This document shows positions 9,141 through 18,112 of a DNA stretch of 64,000 bases, piece after piece (position 1 is the first letter of the stretch; each line of letters begins with the position of its first letter). Where the stretch lies: the NCBI RefSeq assembly GCF_000217815.1, contig NC_015707.1, positions 930,001-994,000 on the forward strand. Reading direction: 5' to 3'. Source of the stretch: Pseudothermotoga thermarum DSM 5069 (GTDB taxonomy: Bacteria; Thermotogota; Thermotogae; Thermotogales; DSM-5069). A model generated the notes under the pieces. The model made no database searches. It saw nothing but the letters and a program-made list of their open reading frames with translations, and was not told the origin of the DNA. A program made the translations under genes and the position numbers.

Positions 9141-9899
9141 TTACAGCTCCTTCACGATTTGCAGTATGTTGTCTTCGCTGCTTGTCAACTTTAAGAAGAT
9201 ATCTTCAAGACTGCCCTGGGTAGTTTTGGAAAGAAGCCTTAACTGTTCCATGGTGCCTTCGGCAATCAACCTACCTGAGTTGATTATCCCAATTCTTTGA
9301 CACATTTTTTCCGCTATTTCCATGATATGAGTTGTCATGAAAATTGTGCAACCTTCTTGAGAATATTTTAGAAGAAGCATTTTTAAGATTCTTGCAGATT
9401 TCGCATCCAAACCAACCGTCGGTTCATCGAGAAATATAACTTTTGGTTTTCTCATCAAAACACTTATAAGGATAAGTTTTTGTTTCATCCCATGCGACAT
9501 TTCCAAGATCAGCTTATCAAGGTAGTCCACGGAAAATGCTTCACATAACTCCCTTATTCTAGAGTTTGCTTGATTTTTGTCGAGTCCATAGATTTCGCAC
9601 ACAAAGGAAAGAAATTCATGCCCTTTAAGGTACGGATAAATCTTTGGTTCCTCTGGTGCTACACCTATCATTTTCTTTATTTCAAGCTCACTTTTTTTCA
9701 TATCCAAACCAAGTATTCTTATTTCACCAAAAGTCGGTCGCATGGTGCCGGTTAGCATTCGTATTGTTGTCGTTTTTCCAGCTCCGTTGGGACCGAGAAA
9801 ACCGTATATTTCCCCTTCTTCCACTTTAAGATTCAATCCGTCAACGGCTCTAAATTTGCCAAAATCCTTTGTCAAATTGAAAGTCTCAATCGCGACCAC
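9141..9899 (-). CDS. ABC-2 type transporter ATP-binding protein
   Basis: ATPase of 252 residues with Walker A GPNGAGKTTTIRML, Q-loop APEEP, signature MSHGMKQK (the LSxGMxQ variant usual for ABC-2 exporters), Walker B VIFLDEPTVGLD and H-loop TTHIME. Partner of the permease downstream. The GTG-ATG region around 9899 is preceded by AGGAGGACAATCC. PhoH lies upstream with a 17-base gap, so these genes may be cotranscribed. Confidence 0.93.
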   Translation of the reverse strand: MVAIETFNLTKDFGKFRAVDGLNLKVEEGEIYGFLGPNGAGKTTTIRMLTGTMRPTFGEIRILGLDMKKSELEIKKMIGVAPEEPKIYPYLKGHEFLSFVCEIYGLDKNQANSRIRELCEAFSVDYLDKLILEMSHGMKQKLILISVLMRKPKVIFLDEPTVGLDAKSARILKMLLLKYSQEGCTIFMTTHIMEIAEKMCQRIGIINSGRLIAEGTMEQLRLLSKTTQGSLEDIFLKLTSSEDNILQIVKEL

Positions 9900-9916
9900 G
9901 GATTGTCCTCCTTTTT

Positions 9917-11158
9917 CTAAAGTTTTTCTGCCGCAAGAGATGCAAGCTGAGATCTTTCTCCTTTCACCAAAGTTATGTGTGCCACTAGCTTGTTTCCCAA
10001 AAGCTTTGAAGCGGCGTAAACCAATCCGTTGCTATCCTTATCCAAATAAGGTGTATCGATTTGATAAGGATCTCCTGCAAGAACGATTTTTGTGTTTTCT
10101 CCGGCACGCGTCAAAATCGTTTTTACTTCGTGTGGTGTCAAATTTTGCGCTTCATCTATGATCATGTACTGGTTTGGAAGGCTTCTTCCCCTCATGAAAG
10201 TAAGAGCACTTATTTCCAAGATGTCTTTCTTCATGAATTCTTTAAGGCTCATTCCAACTCGATCGAATAGAAATTCCAAGTTGTCCATTATTGGTTCCAT
10301 CCAAGGTTCTAACTTTTCCAGCAAGGAACCAGGTAAATACCCCACATCTTTCCCAACAGGAATCAACGGTCGGCTCACTATGATCCTTTTATACCTTTTT
10401 TGGTTGTAAGTTTTTTCAAGAGCGCAAGCCAAGGCTATCAAAGTTTTGCCTGTACCAGCCATACCAACCAGTGTAACCAGTTTTACATCGTCATCCAAAA
10501 GTGCATCCATGGCAAAAAGCTGCTCATCGTTCAACGGCGAAATTCCCCATATTTTATCGGAACTTTTGATAGCAAGTTGTGTTACCGTCCCATTTTTGAC
10601 TTTGAAAAAACCGTTTGGACATTTAAGATAGTGATTTTCTGGAAAACCTTCAATTTTTTGCCCAGGTTCAACATCTTTGTCTAAAACGGAATATCCAGAA
10701 GAAAGCGTTGAAAGGTTGGATCTGTCCGTTAAATAATCTTGCGCTGGTATTCCAAGAGCAGAGGCTTTTACCCTCAAACTTATATCTTTGCTCACCAGAA
10801 TTGTTGGAATATTCGAGGATTTCGAAAGGAGAACTACATAACCGAGAATCCAGTTATCAAGGTATTTTTCGTAAAGAAAACTTGGTGTTTCTTTTTTTCC
10901 ATCCCCTACAACCATGATTATCAAATTTCCTCCGTTTTCCAACTTTACTCCTTTGGATAAATCGCCTTTGCTTCGAAGCAAATCAAGTTCTCTTATAACC
11001 TGCCTTGCCGATTTTCCAACTGAGTCAGACCTGCGTTTTAGTTTGTCCAACTCTTCCAGAACTGGAAGGGGAATTACAACATTGTTGTCTTGAAAACTGT
11101 AAATTGCGTTTGGATCGTGTATCAAAACGTTTGTGTCAAGAACGTAATTTTTCACCAT
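9917..11158 (-). CDS. PIN domain-PhoH ATPase fusion (PhoH2-like)
   Basis: About 413 residues. The amino-terminal PIN nuclease domain has the acidic residues of the fold (YVLDTNVLIHD, VLEELDKLKR, LVSKDISLR). The carboxy-terminal PhoH ATPase has Walker A VGMAGTGKT and Walker B YMIIDEAQN. PIN-PhoH fusions in other bacteria have RNA unwinding and cleaving activity, so a role in RNA metabolism is likely. An in-frame TTG exists at 11173, but GGAGGGG fits the ATG at 11158. The gene overlaps the stop of the upstream exonuclease gene. Confidence 0.9.
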   Translation of the reverse strand: MVKNYVLDTNVLIHDPNAIYSFQDNNVVIPLPVLEELDKLKRRSDSVGKSARQVIRELDLLRSKGDLSKGVKLENGGNLIIMVVGDGKKETPSFLYEKYLDNWILGYVVLLSKSSNIPTILVSKDISLRVKASALGIPAQDYLTDRSNLSTLSSGYSVLDKDVEPGQKIEGFPENHYLKCPNGFFKVKNGTVTQLAIKSSDKIWGISPLNDEQLFAMDALLDDDVKLVTLVGMAGTGKTLIALACALEKTYNQKRYKRIIVSRPLIPVGKDVGYLPGSLLEKLEPWMEPIMDNLEFLFDRVGMSLKEFMKKDILEISALTFMRGRSLPNQYMIIDEAQNLTPHEVKTILTRAGENTKIVLAGDPYQIDTPYLDKDSNGLVYAASKLLGNKLVAHITLVKGERSQLASLAAEKL

Positions 11159-11724
11159 TCCGATCCCCTCCAAACGCGGATTAAATCTTCAAACTGAGCT
11201 TTGGAAAGAAATTTTGCAAGATTTAGGAAAACTTTTGCGGTTATCATTGCGTCGTCCAAAGCTCTATGCGTTGGCTTTGGGAGCTTAAACTTTTCGGCAA
11301 GCCATGCTAAGCTCTTCTTTTCTCCAAACACCATCTTTGCCATTTCTTGGGTATCGATATAAGTTACTGTGGGAGGTAGCATTCCTATCTCCTTTGCGGA
11401 GATGTCAAGGAAGGATAAATCAAAATACGCTCTGTGAAAAACTATTATCGAACGATTCAGAAAAATCCTCAGTTGTTCAAAAACGTGGTCAATTTCCGGT
11501 GCATCTTGTATATCTTCATTGCTTATTTTATGAATTTTTTGAATAGTGGCAGGTATCTTCACATTTGGGTTGACCAACGAGTGATAAATGGAACGCCTTA
11601 AGATTTTCCCTTTGAAAATTGGAACCACTGCAACTTCAATGATTCGATCGCCTCCAAGCGGATCTGTCCCTGTGGTTTCCGTATCCATGGCGCAGAAGAG
11701 GTTTTTTTCCAAAAAATCGTTCAT
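11152..11724 (-). CDS. DEDDh 3'-5' exonuclease (DnaQ family)
   Basis: 190 residues, a single exonuclease domain. ExoI motif MDTETTG (Asp14, Glu16), ExoII FHRAYFDLSFLD and ExoIII HRALDDA with the DEDDh histidine are visible. It could proofread for a polymerase or act in repair or RNA trimming. Thermotogales PolC usually carries its own exonuclease, so a stand-alone role is likely. It overlaps the MscS gene upstream by 4 bases and the PhoH gene downstream by a few bases. Confidence 0.88.
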   Translation of the reverse strand: MNDFLEKNLFCAMDTETTGTDPLGGDRIIEVAVVPIFKGKILRRSIYHSLVNPNVKIPATIQKIHKISNEDIQDAPEIDHVFEQLRIFLNRSIIVFHRAYFDLSFLDISAKEIGMLPPTVTYIDTQEMAKMVFGEKKSLAWLAEKFKLPKPTHRALDDAMITAKVFLNLAKFLSKAQFEDLIRVWRGSEW

Positions 11725-12506
11725 GCCCCATCTTCCTTTTTTATGTGTACATCCAGCTGTGGATATGGTATCTTGATACCTTCTTTTTCAAGTTCTTGTT
11801 TAATACGATTTGCAAGGGATATTTTTGCTTCGAAAAAGCTTTCTCTTCTAACCCAGAAAAACACCTCAAAATCAATTGAAGAGCTTGAAAATGCACTAAA
11901 ATCAACAAAGTTTGTGACGTTTTCTTTCACAACCAACGGCTCTTCCTCTATGCATTTTTTGAGTATTTGCACAACCTTTTCTATGTTCGAATCGTATGGG
12001 ACGCCAACTTTTATACTAACTCTTCGCACTGAATCTGGCCAGAAATCTATCACTTTAGAATTCCAAACTTGTCTGTTTGGGATGATAACCTTTCTTCCGT
12101 CGAATGTTCTGAGAATTGTGTAGTTGAAATGTATTACCTCTACCGTTCCGGTTGTTCCTTCGATGTCAACCACTTTGCCTTCGGACAACTTTCCAGTCAC
12201 AAGCACAAGTAGACCACTGAAAAAGTTCACCAAAGGTTCTTGCAAAGCCAAACCAATTACAACTCCCGCTACACCGTACGCAGTCAGATATGGAATCAAG
12301 TTGACTTGCCATATGTTAAGAATAACCATCAAAGCAATCAAACCCACCAACAAGCCAAGAATGAGTCTTATGGTGTTCTTAAGCTTGAGTTCTTTACGAA
12401 ATTTGTAACTCAGTTCGTAAAAAAGTCTCAAAAGCATTTTGTAAATCGCATAAGAAATAACACAAGTTAAAAGTGTCTTGACTAGATTTACCAAAATCGA
12501 GCCCAT
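11721..12506 (-). CDS. Small-conductance mechanosensitive channel (MscS family)
   Basis: 261 residues, close to E. coli MscS (286). Three amino-terminal membrane segments; the pore helix is represented by AYGVAGVVIGLALQEPLVNF (about residues 77-96). The soluble beta domain follows (GTTGTVEVIHFNYTILRTFD, VIIPNRQVWNS). It should release solutes on hypo-osmotic shock. AAGGAGTGA precedes the ATG. It is the first gene of the PhoH-exporter series transcribed leftward. Confidence 0.92.
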   Translation of the reverse strand: MGSILVNLVKTLLTCVISYAIYKMLLRLFYELSYKFRKELKLKNTIRLILGLLVGLIALMVILNIWQVNLIPYLTAYGVAGVVIGLALQEPLVNFFSGLLVLVTGKLSEGKVVDIEGTTGTVEVIHFNYTILRTFDGRKVIIPNRQVWNSKVIDFWPDSVRRVSIKVGVPYDSNIEKVVQILKKCIEEEPLVVKENVTNFVDFSAFSSSSIDFEVFFWVRRESFFEAKISLANRIKQELEKEGIKIPYPQLDVHIKKEDGA

Positions 12507-12826
12507 TCGAGTATCACTCCTTTTTGAATTTTACCATGGGCTTTACACTAAGAATGACGGATGCGATGATTAAGAAAGGAATAATTGTATCAAGATGCCG
12601 CAAATTTATACCAATACTTTTTCATCGAGCATATAATGCGTAATACATCCATTTAAGCATGGGATATGTTGTGCTCGATCAAGAAATTAATCAGATGTGA
12701 GAGTTCGTGAGCTTTGTGAGTCAGCAATGACAAACGTACTATTATAGCTTCTTATCCTCTTAATTTTCGCTGAACATAGTATAATATATTAAGCGTTAAA
12801 ATTCACAAAAAACAGGAAGGAGTTTT
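12507..12826. other. Divergent intergenic region between mscS and the histidine kinase gene
   Basis: 320 bases without a gene. A TATAAT at 12780-12785 is a plausible -10 for the rightward kinase gene (no clear -35), followed by GGAAGGAG before its ATG. On the minus strand a TAAAAT near 12528-12533 could serve mscS. No terminator, repeat or RNA structure was seen. Confidence 0.5.
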
Positions 12827-14293
12827 ATGCCGTCGGAAACAAGCTCGATAAAATTGTATTCTTTTATCTCTAGTTTCATCAGGGAAGTGAGCAACGTTAG
12901 AGAGCCTGAAAAACTTCTGAGTTCACTTGTTAGAACGATCCAAAGGATAGTTGGATCTGAAGAAGTACTGATAACAGATGAGAAGATGCATGCCGTATAC
13001 GCATCGAAAAATAACGTAACACTTGGTGAGGAAGAAAAAAACATGATACTTTGGAGCGTACAAAAAATGACGGTAAGTGCTATACCAATCCAAGACAAGA
13101 TTTTTTTGGTTGCACCGCTCTCTAAATCCGATAGAACACTTGGAGCTCTTGTGATCGCGCTAAGTCAAGAACCTTCCTTTGAAATTTTTGAACTGGTTAA
13201 GCTTTTTGCCTTTTTATCAACTGTTATTCTTGAAAACTTAAAACTTTACGAAAGTTTGGAAAGGCAGCATCAAGTTGTAGAGGAAACAATGAAGTACATG
13301 CAGCAAATTTTCAATTCTTTCCCACAAATGATCGTTGTTTTGGATGAGGTTTTAAACCCGGTTTTTGCCAACATTCGATATGTTGAGAACGAGAACAACG
13401 AAGAGTTGATCAACCAAATAAAGCAAGTTGCCGTAAGAACTTTTACTTTGAATGAAAAGCAATCTCAAGAAGTGGAGATAAAAGGAATATTTTATTCGAT
13501 AATTGCCGAACCTATTGAATATGAAGGACAAAGACAAGTGCTTGTGACGATCACCGATGTTACAAACACAAAAGAACTCGAGAGATTGAAACAGATTGAT
13601 GCGCTTAAGACCGAATTTATTGCCAACGTTTCTCATGAACTTAGAACACCTCTGGCTGCGATAAGAGCATACGTTGAAACGATCTTGAATTCTTTGGATG
13701 AGTTAAACAAAACAATGCTTAAAGATTTCATGAAGACGGTTTTCGACGAAACTTTGCATCTAGAAAATCTTGTAAATCAAATCTTGGATTTTGCAAAAAT
13801 TGAACAAAAAACGCTCAAGTTGGAAAAAACTTGGTTCGATTTGGTTGAGCTGTGCCAAGAGGTTATCCAATCTATGGGAGAATTTGCCAAATCAAAGCAA
13901 GTTAGCCTTGAATACGAAGGACCAGATCAGCTTATCGTATTTGCAGATCGTATGCGGTTAAGGCAAGTCTTGATGAATTTGGTCAGCAACGGAATAAAGT
14001 ATTCCAACCCTGAGAATCGCTACAAGTACGTCAAAATTAAATTGGAACGCCTGAACGACTCTGTAATCATTGCTGTGAGCGACAACGGTATAGGCATACC
14101 AAAAGAATACCAAAGCAGAATCTTTGAAAAATTCTTCCGAGTGCAATCTTTCAAAGACTACAAAGTGGAAGGGACAGGATTAGGTTTGACAATCTGCAAA
14201 GAAATTGTAGAATTGCACGGAGGAAAAATTTGGTTCGAAAGTGAACCCGGAAAAGGCAGCATATTCTACGTAAAGCTAAACATAGGGGAATAA
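12827..14293 (+). CDS. Soluble sensor histidine kinase
   Basis: 488 residues without membrane segments. The amino-terminal 150 residues look like a GAF-type sensor, followed by a short helix and a PAS-like segment (residues about 155-255). The kinase core is complete: phosphoacceptor VSHELRTP with His270, N box LMNLVSNGIKYS, G1 DNGIGIP, F box EKFFRV and G2 GTGLGL. The signal must be cytoplasmic. No response-regulator gene lies near, so it is an orphan kinase. The HDOD gene begins 4 bases after the stop, implying translational coupling and related function. Confidence 0.92.
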   Translation: MPSETSSIKLYSFISSFIREVSNVREPEKLLSSLVRTIQRIVGSEEVLITDEKMHAVYASKNNVTLGEEEKNMILWSVQKMTVSAIPIQDKIFLVAPLSKSDRTLGALVIALSQEPSFEIFELVKLFAFLSTVILENLKLYESLERQHQVVEETMKYMQQIFNSFPQMIVVLDEVLNPVFANIRYVENENNEELINQIKQVAVRTFTLNEKQSQEVEIKGIFYSIIAEPIEYEGQRQVLVTITDVTNTKELERLKQIDALKTEFIANVSHELRTPLAAIRAYVETILNSLDELNKTMLKDFMKTVFDETLHLENLVNQILDFAKIEQKTLKLEKTWFDLVELCQEVIQSMGEFAKSKQVSLEYEGPDQLIVFADRMRLRQVLMNLVSNGIKYSNPENRYKYVKIKLERLNDSVIIAVSDNGIGIPKEYQSRIFEKFFRVQSFKDYKVEGTGLGLTICKEIVELHGGKIWFESEPGKGSIFYVKLNIGE

Positions 14294-14296
14294 ACA

Positions 14297-15160
14297 ATGC
14301 AGTTGAAAGACTTTATCGATAAAATCGAACAATTACCGACACCTGATCCCGTGGTGCAGAGAATAATATCGATAGCTTCAGATCCAAATGCCTCAGCGAA
14401 GGATCTGGCTGATGCTATGAGGTTGGATCCAAGTTTGACGGCGAAGGTTTTAAGGCTTGTCAATTCAGCGTATTATGGTTTACCAAGAAAAATAGCGAAG
14501 CTCAACGAAGCAATAATGATTCTTGGGTTTAAAACGGTCAGAAATTTGGCATTAAGTGTTTTCACCTATAAATCTTTAACTGGTTCTCGAAATTCAAAAA
14601 TCGATCAACTTGCACTTTGGAAACATTTTGTAGGAGTTGCTGTAGCTGGAGAATTACTTGCGCATATGTTGAATTATCCAAATAGAGAGGAAGTGTTTGT
14701 TGCAGGATTACTTCACGACCTGGGAAAACTTGCTTTAGATTATATATCTCCTGAAAGCTTTGCAGCAGTTGCAAAAGTTACCAAAACGCTACAGATATCT
14801 TTTTTTGAAGCTGAAGCAAAGCTTAATATACCGCAGCACACGGCAACGGGTTCATTGCTCGCTGAACGGTGGAATTTGCCCGAAATCGTTACACAGCCAA
14901 TCAGCGGGCATCACGATGTGAAAAGCTTTTCAGACTCGGTTTACGCAGATGTAGTGAGCATGGTACACATAGCGGATTTTGTGGTCAACACGTTTAAATT
15001 TGGAGATTCCTATACTTACGGTGGTTTAAAACTATCTCCGGACGCGTTGAATGTGTTGGCTATAAAACCAAAAATGCTAACAAATTACGTTGATAAGCTC
15101 AAGGAAAGACTTGCAACTGCTGAGGAATTTTTGAGCATCGACAAAGCGGTGGAAGTTTAA
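14297..15160 (+). CDS. HDOD domain protein
   Basis: 287 residues, essentially one HDOD domain: LPTPDPVVQRIISIASDPNA at the start, LRLVNSAYYGLPRKI, and a central GLLHDLGKLAL. HDOD proteins are common in bacterial signalling and are usually catalytically inactive. Here an HD pair is present (LLHDLGK) and a later GHHD, so residual hydrolase activity cannot be excluded. It sits directly behind the orphan kinase and before rbfA. Confidence 0.9.
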   Translation: MQLKDFIDKIEQLPTPDPVVQRIISIASDPNASAKDLADAMRLDPSLTAKVLRLVNSAYYGLPRKIAKLNEAIMILGFKTVRNLALSVFTYKSLTGSRNSKIDQLALWKHFVGVAVAGELLAHMLNYPNREEVFVAGLLHDLGKLALDYISPESFAAVAKVTKTLQISFFEAEAKLNIPQHTATGSLLAERWNLPEIVTQPISGHHDVKSFSDSVYADVVSMVHIADFVVNTFKFGDSYTYGGLKLSPDALNVLAIKPKMLTNYVDKLKERLATAEEFLSIDKAVEV

Positions 15161-15178
15161 GGTAAGGAGGTGAACAAC

Positions 15179-15556
15179 ATGAAGCCGGATTACAGAAAAG
15201 CAATGATTGAATCTGAAATCGTGAAACTTGTCATGGAAGCCATAAGGCAGGCAAAGGACCCAAAAATCGCGGGTAAGCTCATAACAGTGTCCAGAGCGGA
15301 ACTTTCCAAAGACAAAAGGTATGTGGACGTTTATATCAGCGTAGTTGGTGATGAAAATGAGAGAAAAAACCTTGTGGAACATATGAACAAGATCAAGGGA
15401 TATTTTCGAAGTTATATAGCCCAAAATCTCGATATTTATGCCGTTCCCGATATTAGATTCAAAGAGGACAAAGGTATAGAAGCCAGCGTGAGGGTTCACA
15501 GTCTTCTTGAAAAACTCAAGGAGGACAAGAAGGGTGAACGGAATTCTGCTGGTTGA
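15179..15556 (+). CDS. rbfA: Ribosome-binding factor A
   Basis: 125 residues, the usual size. RbfA is a KH-fold factor that matures the 5' end of 16S rRNA and the 30S subunit. Typical stretches: EIVKLVMEAIRQAKDPKIAG, TVSRAELSKDKRYVDVYISV, and PDIRFKEDKGIEASVRVHSL. AAGGAGGTG at 15163-15171 directs the ATG at 15179 rather than the GTG at 15170. The 3' end overlaps truB by 23 bases, and the rbfA-truB-ribF order is a classic one. Confidence 0.96.
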   Translation: MKPDYRKAMIESEIVKLVMEAIRQAKDPKIAGKLITVSRAELSKDKRYVDVYISVVGDENERKNLVEHMNKIKGYFRSYIAQNLDIYAVPDIRFKEDKGIEASVRVHSLLEKLKEDKKGERNSAG

Positions 15557-16451
15557 CAAACCAAAGGGACCAACTTCGCACGATGTAGTTGAACATCTTA
15601 GAAAGAAACTTGGGATAAGGAAAATTGGGCATGCAGGTACCCTCGATCCTTTTGCAACTGGTTTGTTGATAGTAGGCATTGGTTGGGCTACAAGAATTCT
15701 TGAATACCTGATGAAGTGGGAGAAAACTTATTATGTAAAAATGGTGCTTGGTTTGATCACCGATACCTTTGACATAACTGGTCAAATAGTGGAACAACAC
15801 GATGTGAACGTCGATCAAGAGAGAATACTTCAGGTCATAAACTCCTTTGTGGGAACGTACAAACAAGTTCCTCCAGCTTATTCGGCACGCAAATACAAGG
15901 GTAAAAAGCTTTACGAATTGGCGCGCCAAGGCAAGATAATAAGGCTTCCACCGAGGGAAGTAACGATATACGAAATCAGAGACGTTAAAATCAATGGAAA
16001 AGAAGTGTCGTTTGTTGCTAGAGTCTCTTCTGGAACCTACATAAGATCTCTATGCATGGACATAGGGTATGCCCTTGGGTGCGGTGCAACCGCCGTTGAA
16101 CTGAGAAGACTAAAGGTTGGAAATTTATCGGTTGAAGATGCCATAGACGTTTTTAACTTGGAAAGGGAAGAAATATTATCCAAATTGATCGATCCTGTGA
16201 ACATTTTGACATTTCCAAAGGTTTATCTGTCTGAAGTTGGTTTTAAAAAGGCAGTGGAAGGCAACGCAGTAAGGGTTGATGGGGTAGTTTCATTTGAGGA
16301 TTTTTCGAAAAACGACATAGTGCAGGTAATTTACAATGGAAAAATTGTTTGTCTTGCAAAAGCTGAAAGAAATTCATCGTTCGTTGAAACTTTGAAAAGA
16401 TTATCTCGCAACGAGGTGATTTTAAGACCGTTCAAAGTTTTCAAGGAGTAG
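15534..16451 (+). CDS. truB: tRNA pseudouridine-55 synthase
   Basis: Converts U55 of the tRNA T-arm to pseudouridine. About 305 residues. The start region NGILLVDKPKGPTSHDVV is the family hallmark and the catalytic aspartate is in HAGTLDPFATG (Asp38). The SSGTYIRSLCMDIG segment and a carboxy-terminal PUA-like region follow. The chosen GTG at 15534 lies inside rbfA, with AGGAGG 9 bases upstream; a longer reading from 15507 would add nine residues that no TruB has. Confidence 0.96.
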   Translation: MNGILLVDKPKGPTSHDVVEHLRKKLGIRKIGHAGTLDPFATGLLIVGIGWATRILEYLMKWEKTYYVKMVLGLITDTFDITGQIVEQHDVNVDQERILQVINSFVGTYKQVPPAYSARKYKGKKLYELARQGKIIRLPPREVTIYEIRDVKINGKEVSFVARVSSGTYIRSLCMDIGYALGCGATAVELRRLKVGNLSVEDAIDVFNLEREEILSKLIDPVNILTFPKVYLSEVGFKKAVEGNAVRVDGVVSFEDFSKNDIVQVIYNGKIVCLAKAERNSSFVETLKRLSRNEVILRPFKVFKE

Positions 16452-16454
16452 GTT

Positions 16455-17198
16455 TTGATGAAAAAATACGTTACAACAATAGGTGTTTTCGACGGTGTTC
16501 ACATAGGTCACCAAGCGTTGTTTAAGTTCATGAAAAAAATTGGTTGTGAAAAATCATTACCATTGAAGGTTTTTGTTGTTTCTTATCCATATGAGTATCT
16601 GCAAGGAAGATTCGATGGTTTTATAATTCCTTTGAAAATTAGAATAGGAGAGATTTTAAAATACGTTGATGAAGTAGAAATTCTGGATCTCAGCCGAATA
16701 AAGGATTTGGATCCTGATGAATTCTTTTACAAGTACATATCAGATCAAACAGCAGTTTTAGTTGTTGGAAAAGATTTTAGATTTGGAAAAAACGCGGCTG
16801 GAACGGTGGAAACTTTGAAAAACCTTTCGAGTGAGGCTGGAATAGAATTTTTCTCGTTTGATCTTGTTATGAACGGTTCTTTTCAAAAAGTCAGCAGTTC
16901 TGAAATTAGACAATTTATAAAATCTGGCCAGATTGATAAAGTTACGCAACTTTTAGGAAGACCGTTGATCTTGGAGTTACTTGTAATTGGAACAACGACG
17001 CAAGAAAATGTTTTTTTGGTGAAACAAAAAGATGAGCTTGTAAAACTTGGAAATGGCGTTTACAACGTTGAGGAGTACTATACGGGAAAGAAAGGCTTGT
17101 TGAAAGTCAAGGATATGGTCGAATTAGTTTTCAATGAGAAATTGCTGCCATCAAGCCTTCTAACTTTCAAAGTTACTTCAAAAGTTGATCAGAATTAA
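16455..17198 (+). CDS. ribF: FAD synthetase (RibF family) with degenerate riboflavin-kinase domain
   Basis: 247 residues, against about 300 for bifunctional RibF. The FMN adenylyltransferase domain is intact: GVFDGVHIGHQ near the start, VGKDFRFGKNAAG and VSSSEIRQFIKSG. After LLGRP (about residue 170) the kinase domain should show the GRxLGFPTAN nucleotide motif, but the sequence reads ELLVIGTTTQENVFLVKQ. Only a GVY strand and a trailing segment remain. It probably makes FAD from FMN and may not phosphorylate riboflavin. The position after truB supports the family assignment. Confidence 0.85.
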   Translation: MMKKYVTTIGVFDGVHIGHQALFKFMKKIGCEKSLPLKVFVVSYPYEYLQGRFDGFIIPLKIRIGEILKYVDEVEILDLSRIKDLDPDEFFYKYISDQTAVLVVGKDFRFGKNAAGTVETLKNLSSEAGIEFFSFDLVMNGSFQKVSSSEIRQFIKSGQIDKVTQLLGRPLILELLVIGTTTQENVFLVKQKDELVKLGNGVYNVEEYYTGKKGLLKVKDMVELVFNEKLLPSSLLTFKVTSKVDQN

Positions 17199-17223
17199 AC
17201 GCCAAAGCAAAGGAGGATGTCTT

Positions 17224-18108
17224 ATGAAGACACTTAAAGAGTTTTTTGAGAAAGCCAGCAAATCCTCTTATCGTAGGGCTGTTGTAGCTGGAGCAGAGGA
17301 TGCAGAAGCTGTTAAAGCTGCATTTGAGGCAGTTAAAATGGGGATTTTAGATGATGTAACTTTGGTTGGTAACAAGGAGATAGTGTCTTGTGAAGATAAA
17401 AACTTTTCCATTATCCACGCCTCAACGGAAGCTGAATGCGCTGAAACAAGTGTGAAACTCATATCATCGGGAAAAGCCGACATACTCATCAAAGGACTTG
17501 TGAAAACATCGACGCTTTTAAAGGCTGTTTTGAACAAAGAGTGGGGATTAAGAGGGTCAGGTTTGCTCAGCCACATAGCTGCTGTTGAGGTTCCGTATTT
17601 ACCCAAGGTTGTCTTCATCACCGACGGAGGAATAGTTATTCGCCCAACGCTTGAGCAAAAAATCACCATAATAAAGAACGCAGTGAAGTTTCTACACAGC
17701 ATAGGTTATGAATCACCGAAAGTTGCAATTGTATGCGCGGTAGAAACAGTTAATCCAGATATGCCCGAAACCGTTGAAGCGGCTGTTTTGGCTAAAATGG
17801 GGCAAAGGGGAGAATTTGGTCGCTGCTTGGTTGACGGTCCATTGGGACTTGACAACGCTTTGAATCTCAACGCTGCCAAAGTTAAGGGTGTCAAAAGCGA
17901 TGTGGCTGGAGATGCAGATTTGTTGGTTGTTCCAGATATACATGCAGGTAATCTGTTGGGTAAGTCAGCTGTTTACTTCGCGGGTGGAAAAATTGCCGGA
18001 ATAGTGATTGGTGCAAAAGCTCCGGTGGTGCTTGTTTCTAGAGCTGACACTTTTGAATCAAAGCTTTTTTCCATAGCCATGGCGGTATCCTATAATCAGG
18101 AGATGTGA
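17224..18108 (+). CDS. Phosphate butyryl/acetyltransferase-like enzyme (Ptb family)
   Basis: 294 residues, the Ptb/Pta fold (PTA_PTB). Members exchange CoA and phosphate on short acyl groups. Characteristic segments: KADILIKGLVKTSTLLKAVL, GLLSHIAAVEVP, FITDGGIVIRPT and the carboxy-terminal AKAPVVLVSRADT. No butyrate kinase is adjacent, so the acyl chain is uncertain. AGGAGG precedes the ATG at 17224; the ORF can be extended to 17185 only by non-homologous residues overlapping ribF. The degenerate NtrC-like gene follows within 4 bases and may regulate or be regulated with it. Confidence 0.88.
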   Translation: MKTLKEFFEKASKSSYRRAVVAGAEDAEAVKAAFEAVKMGILDDVTLVGNKEIVSCEDKNFSIIHASTEAECAETSVKLISSGKADILIKGLVKTSTLLKAVLNKEWGLRGSGLLSHIAAVEVPYLPKVVFITDGGIVIRPTLEQKITIIKNAVKFLHSIGYESPKVAIVCAVETVNPDMPETVEAAVLAKMGQRGEFGRCLVDGPLGLDNALNLNAAKVKGVKSDVAGDADLLVVPDIHAGNLLGKSAVYFAGGKIAGIVIGAKAPVVLVSRADTFESKLFSIAMAVSYNQEM

Positions 18109-18112
18109 GTGA

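Noticed and set aside
9917-11158. PIN domain as a VapC-type toxin
   Set aside because: It is fused to a complete PhoH ATPase, a known domain order (PhoH2), and no VapB-like gene precedes it.
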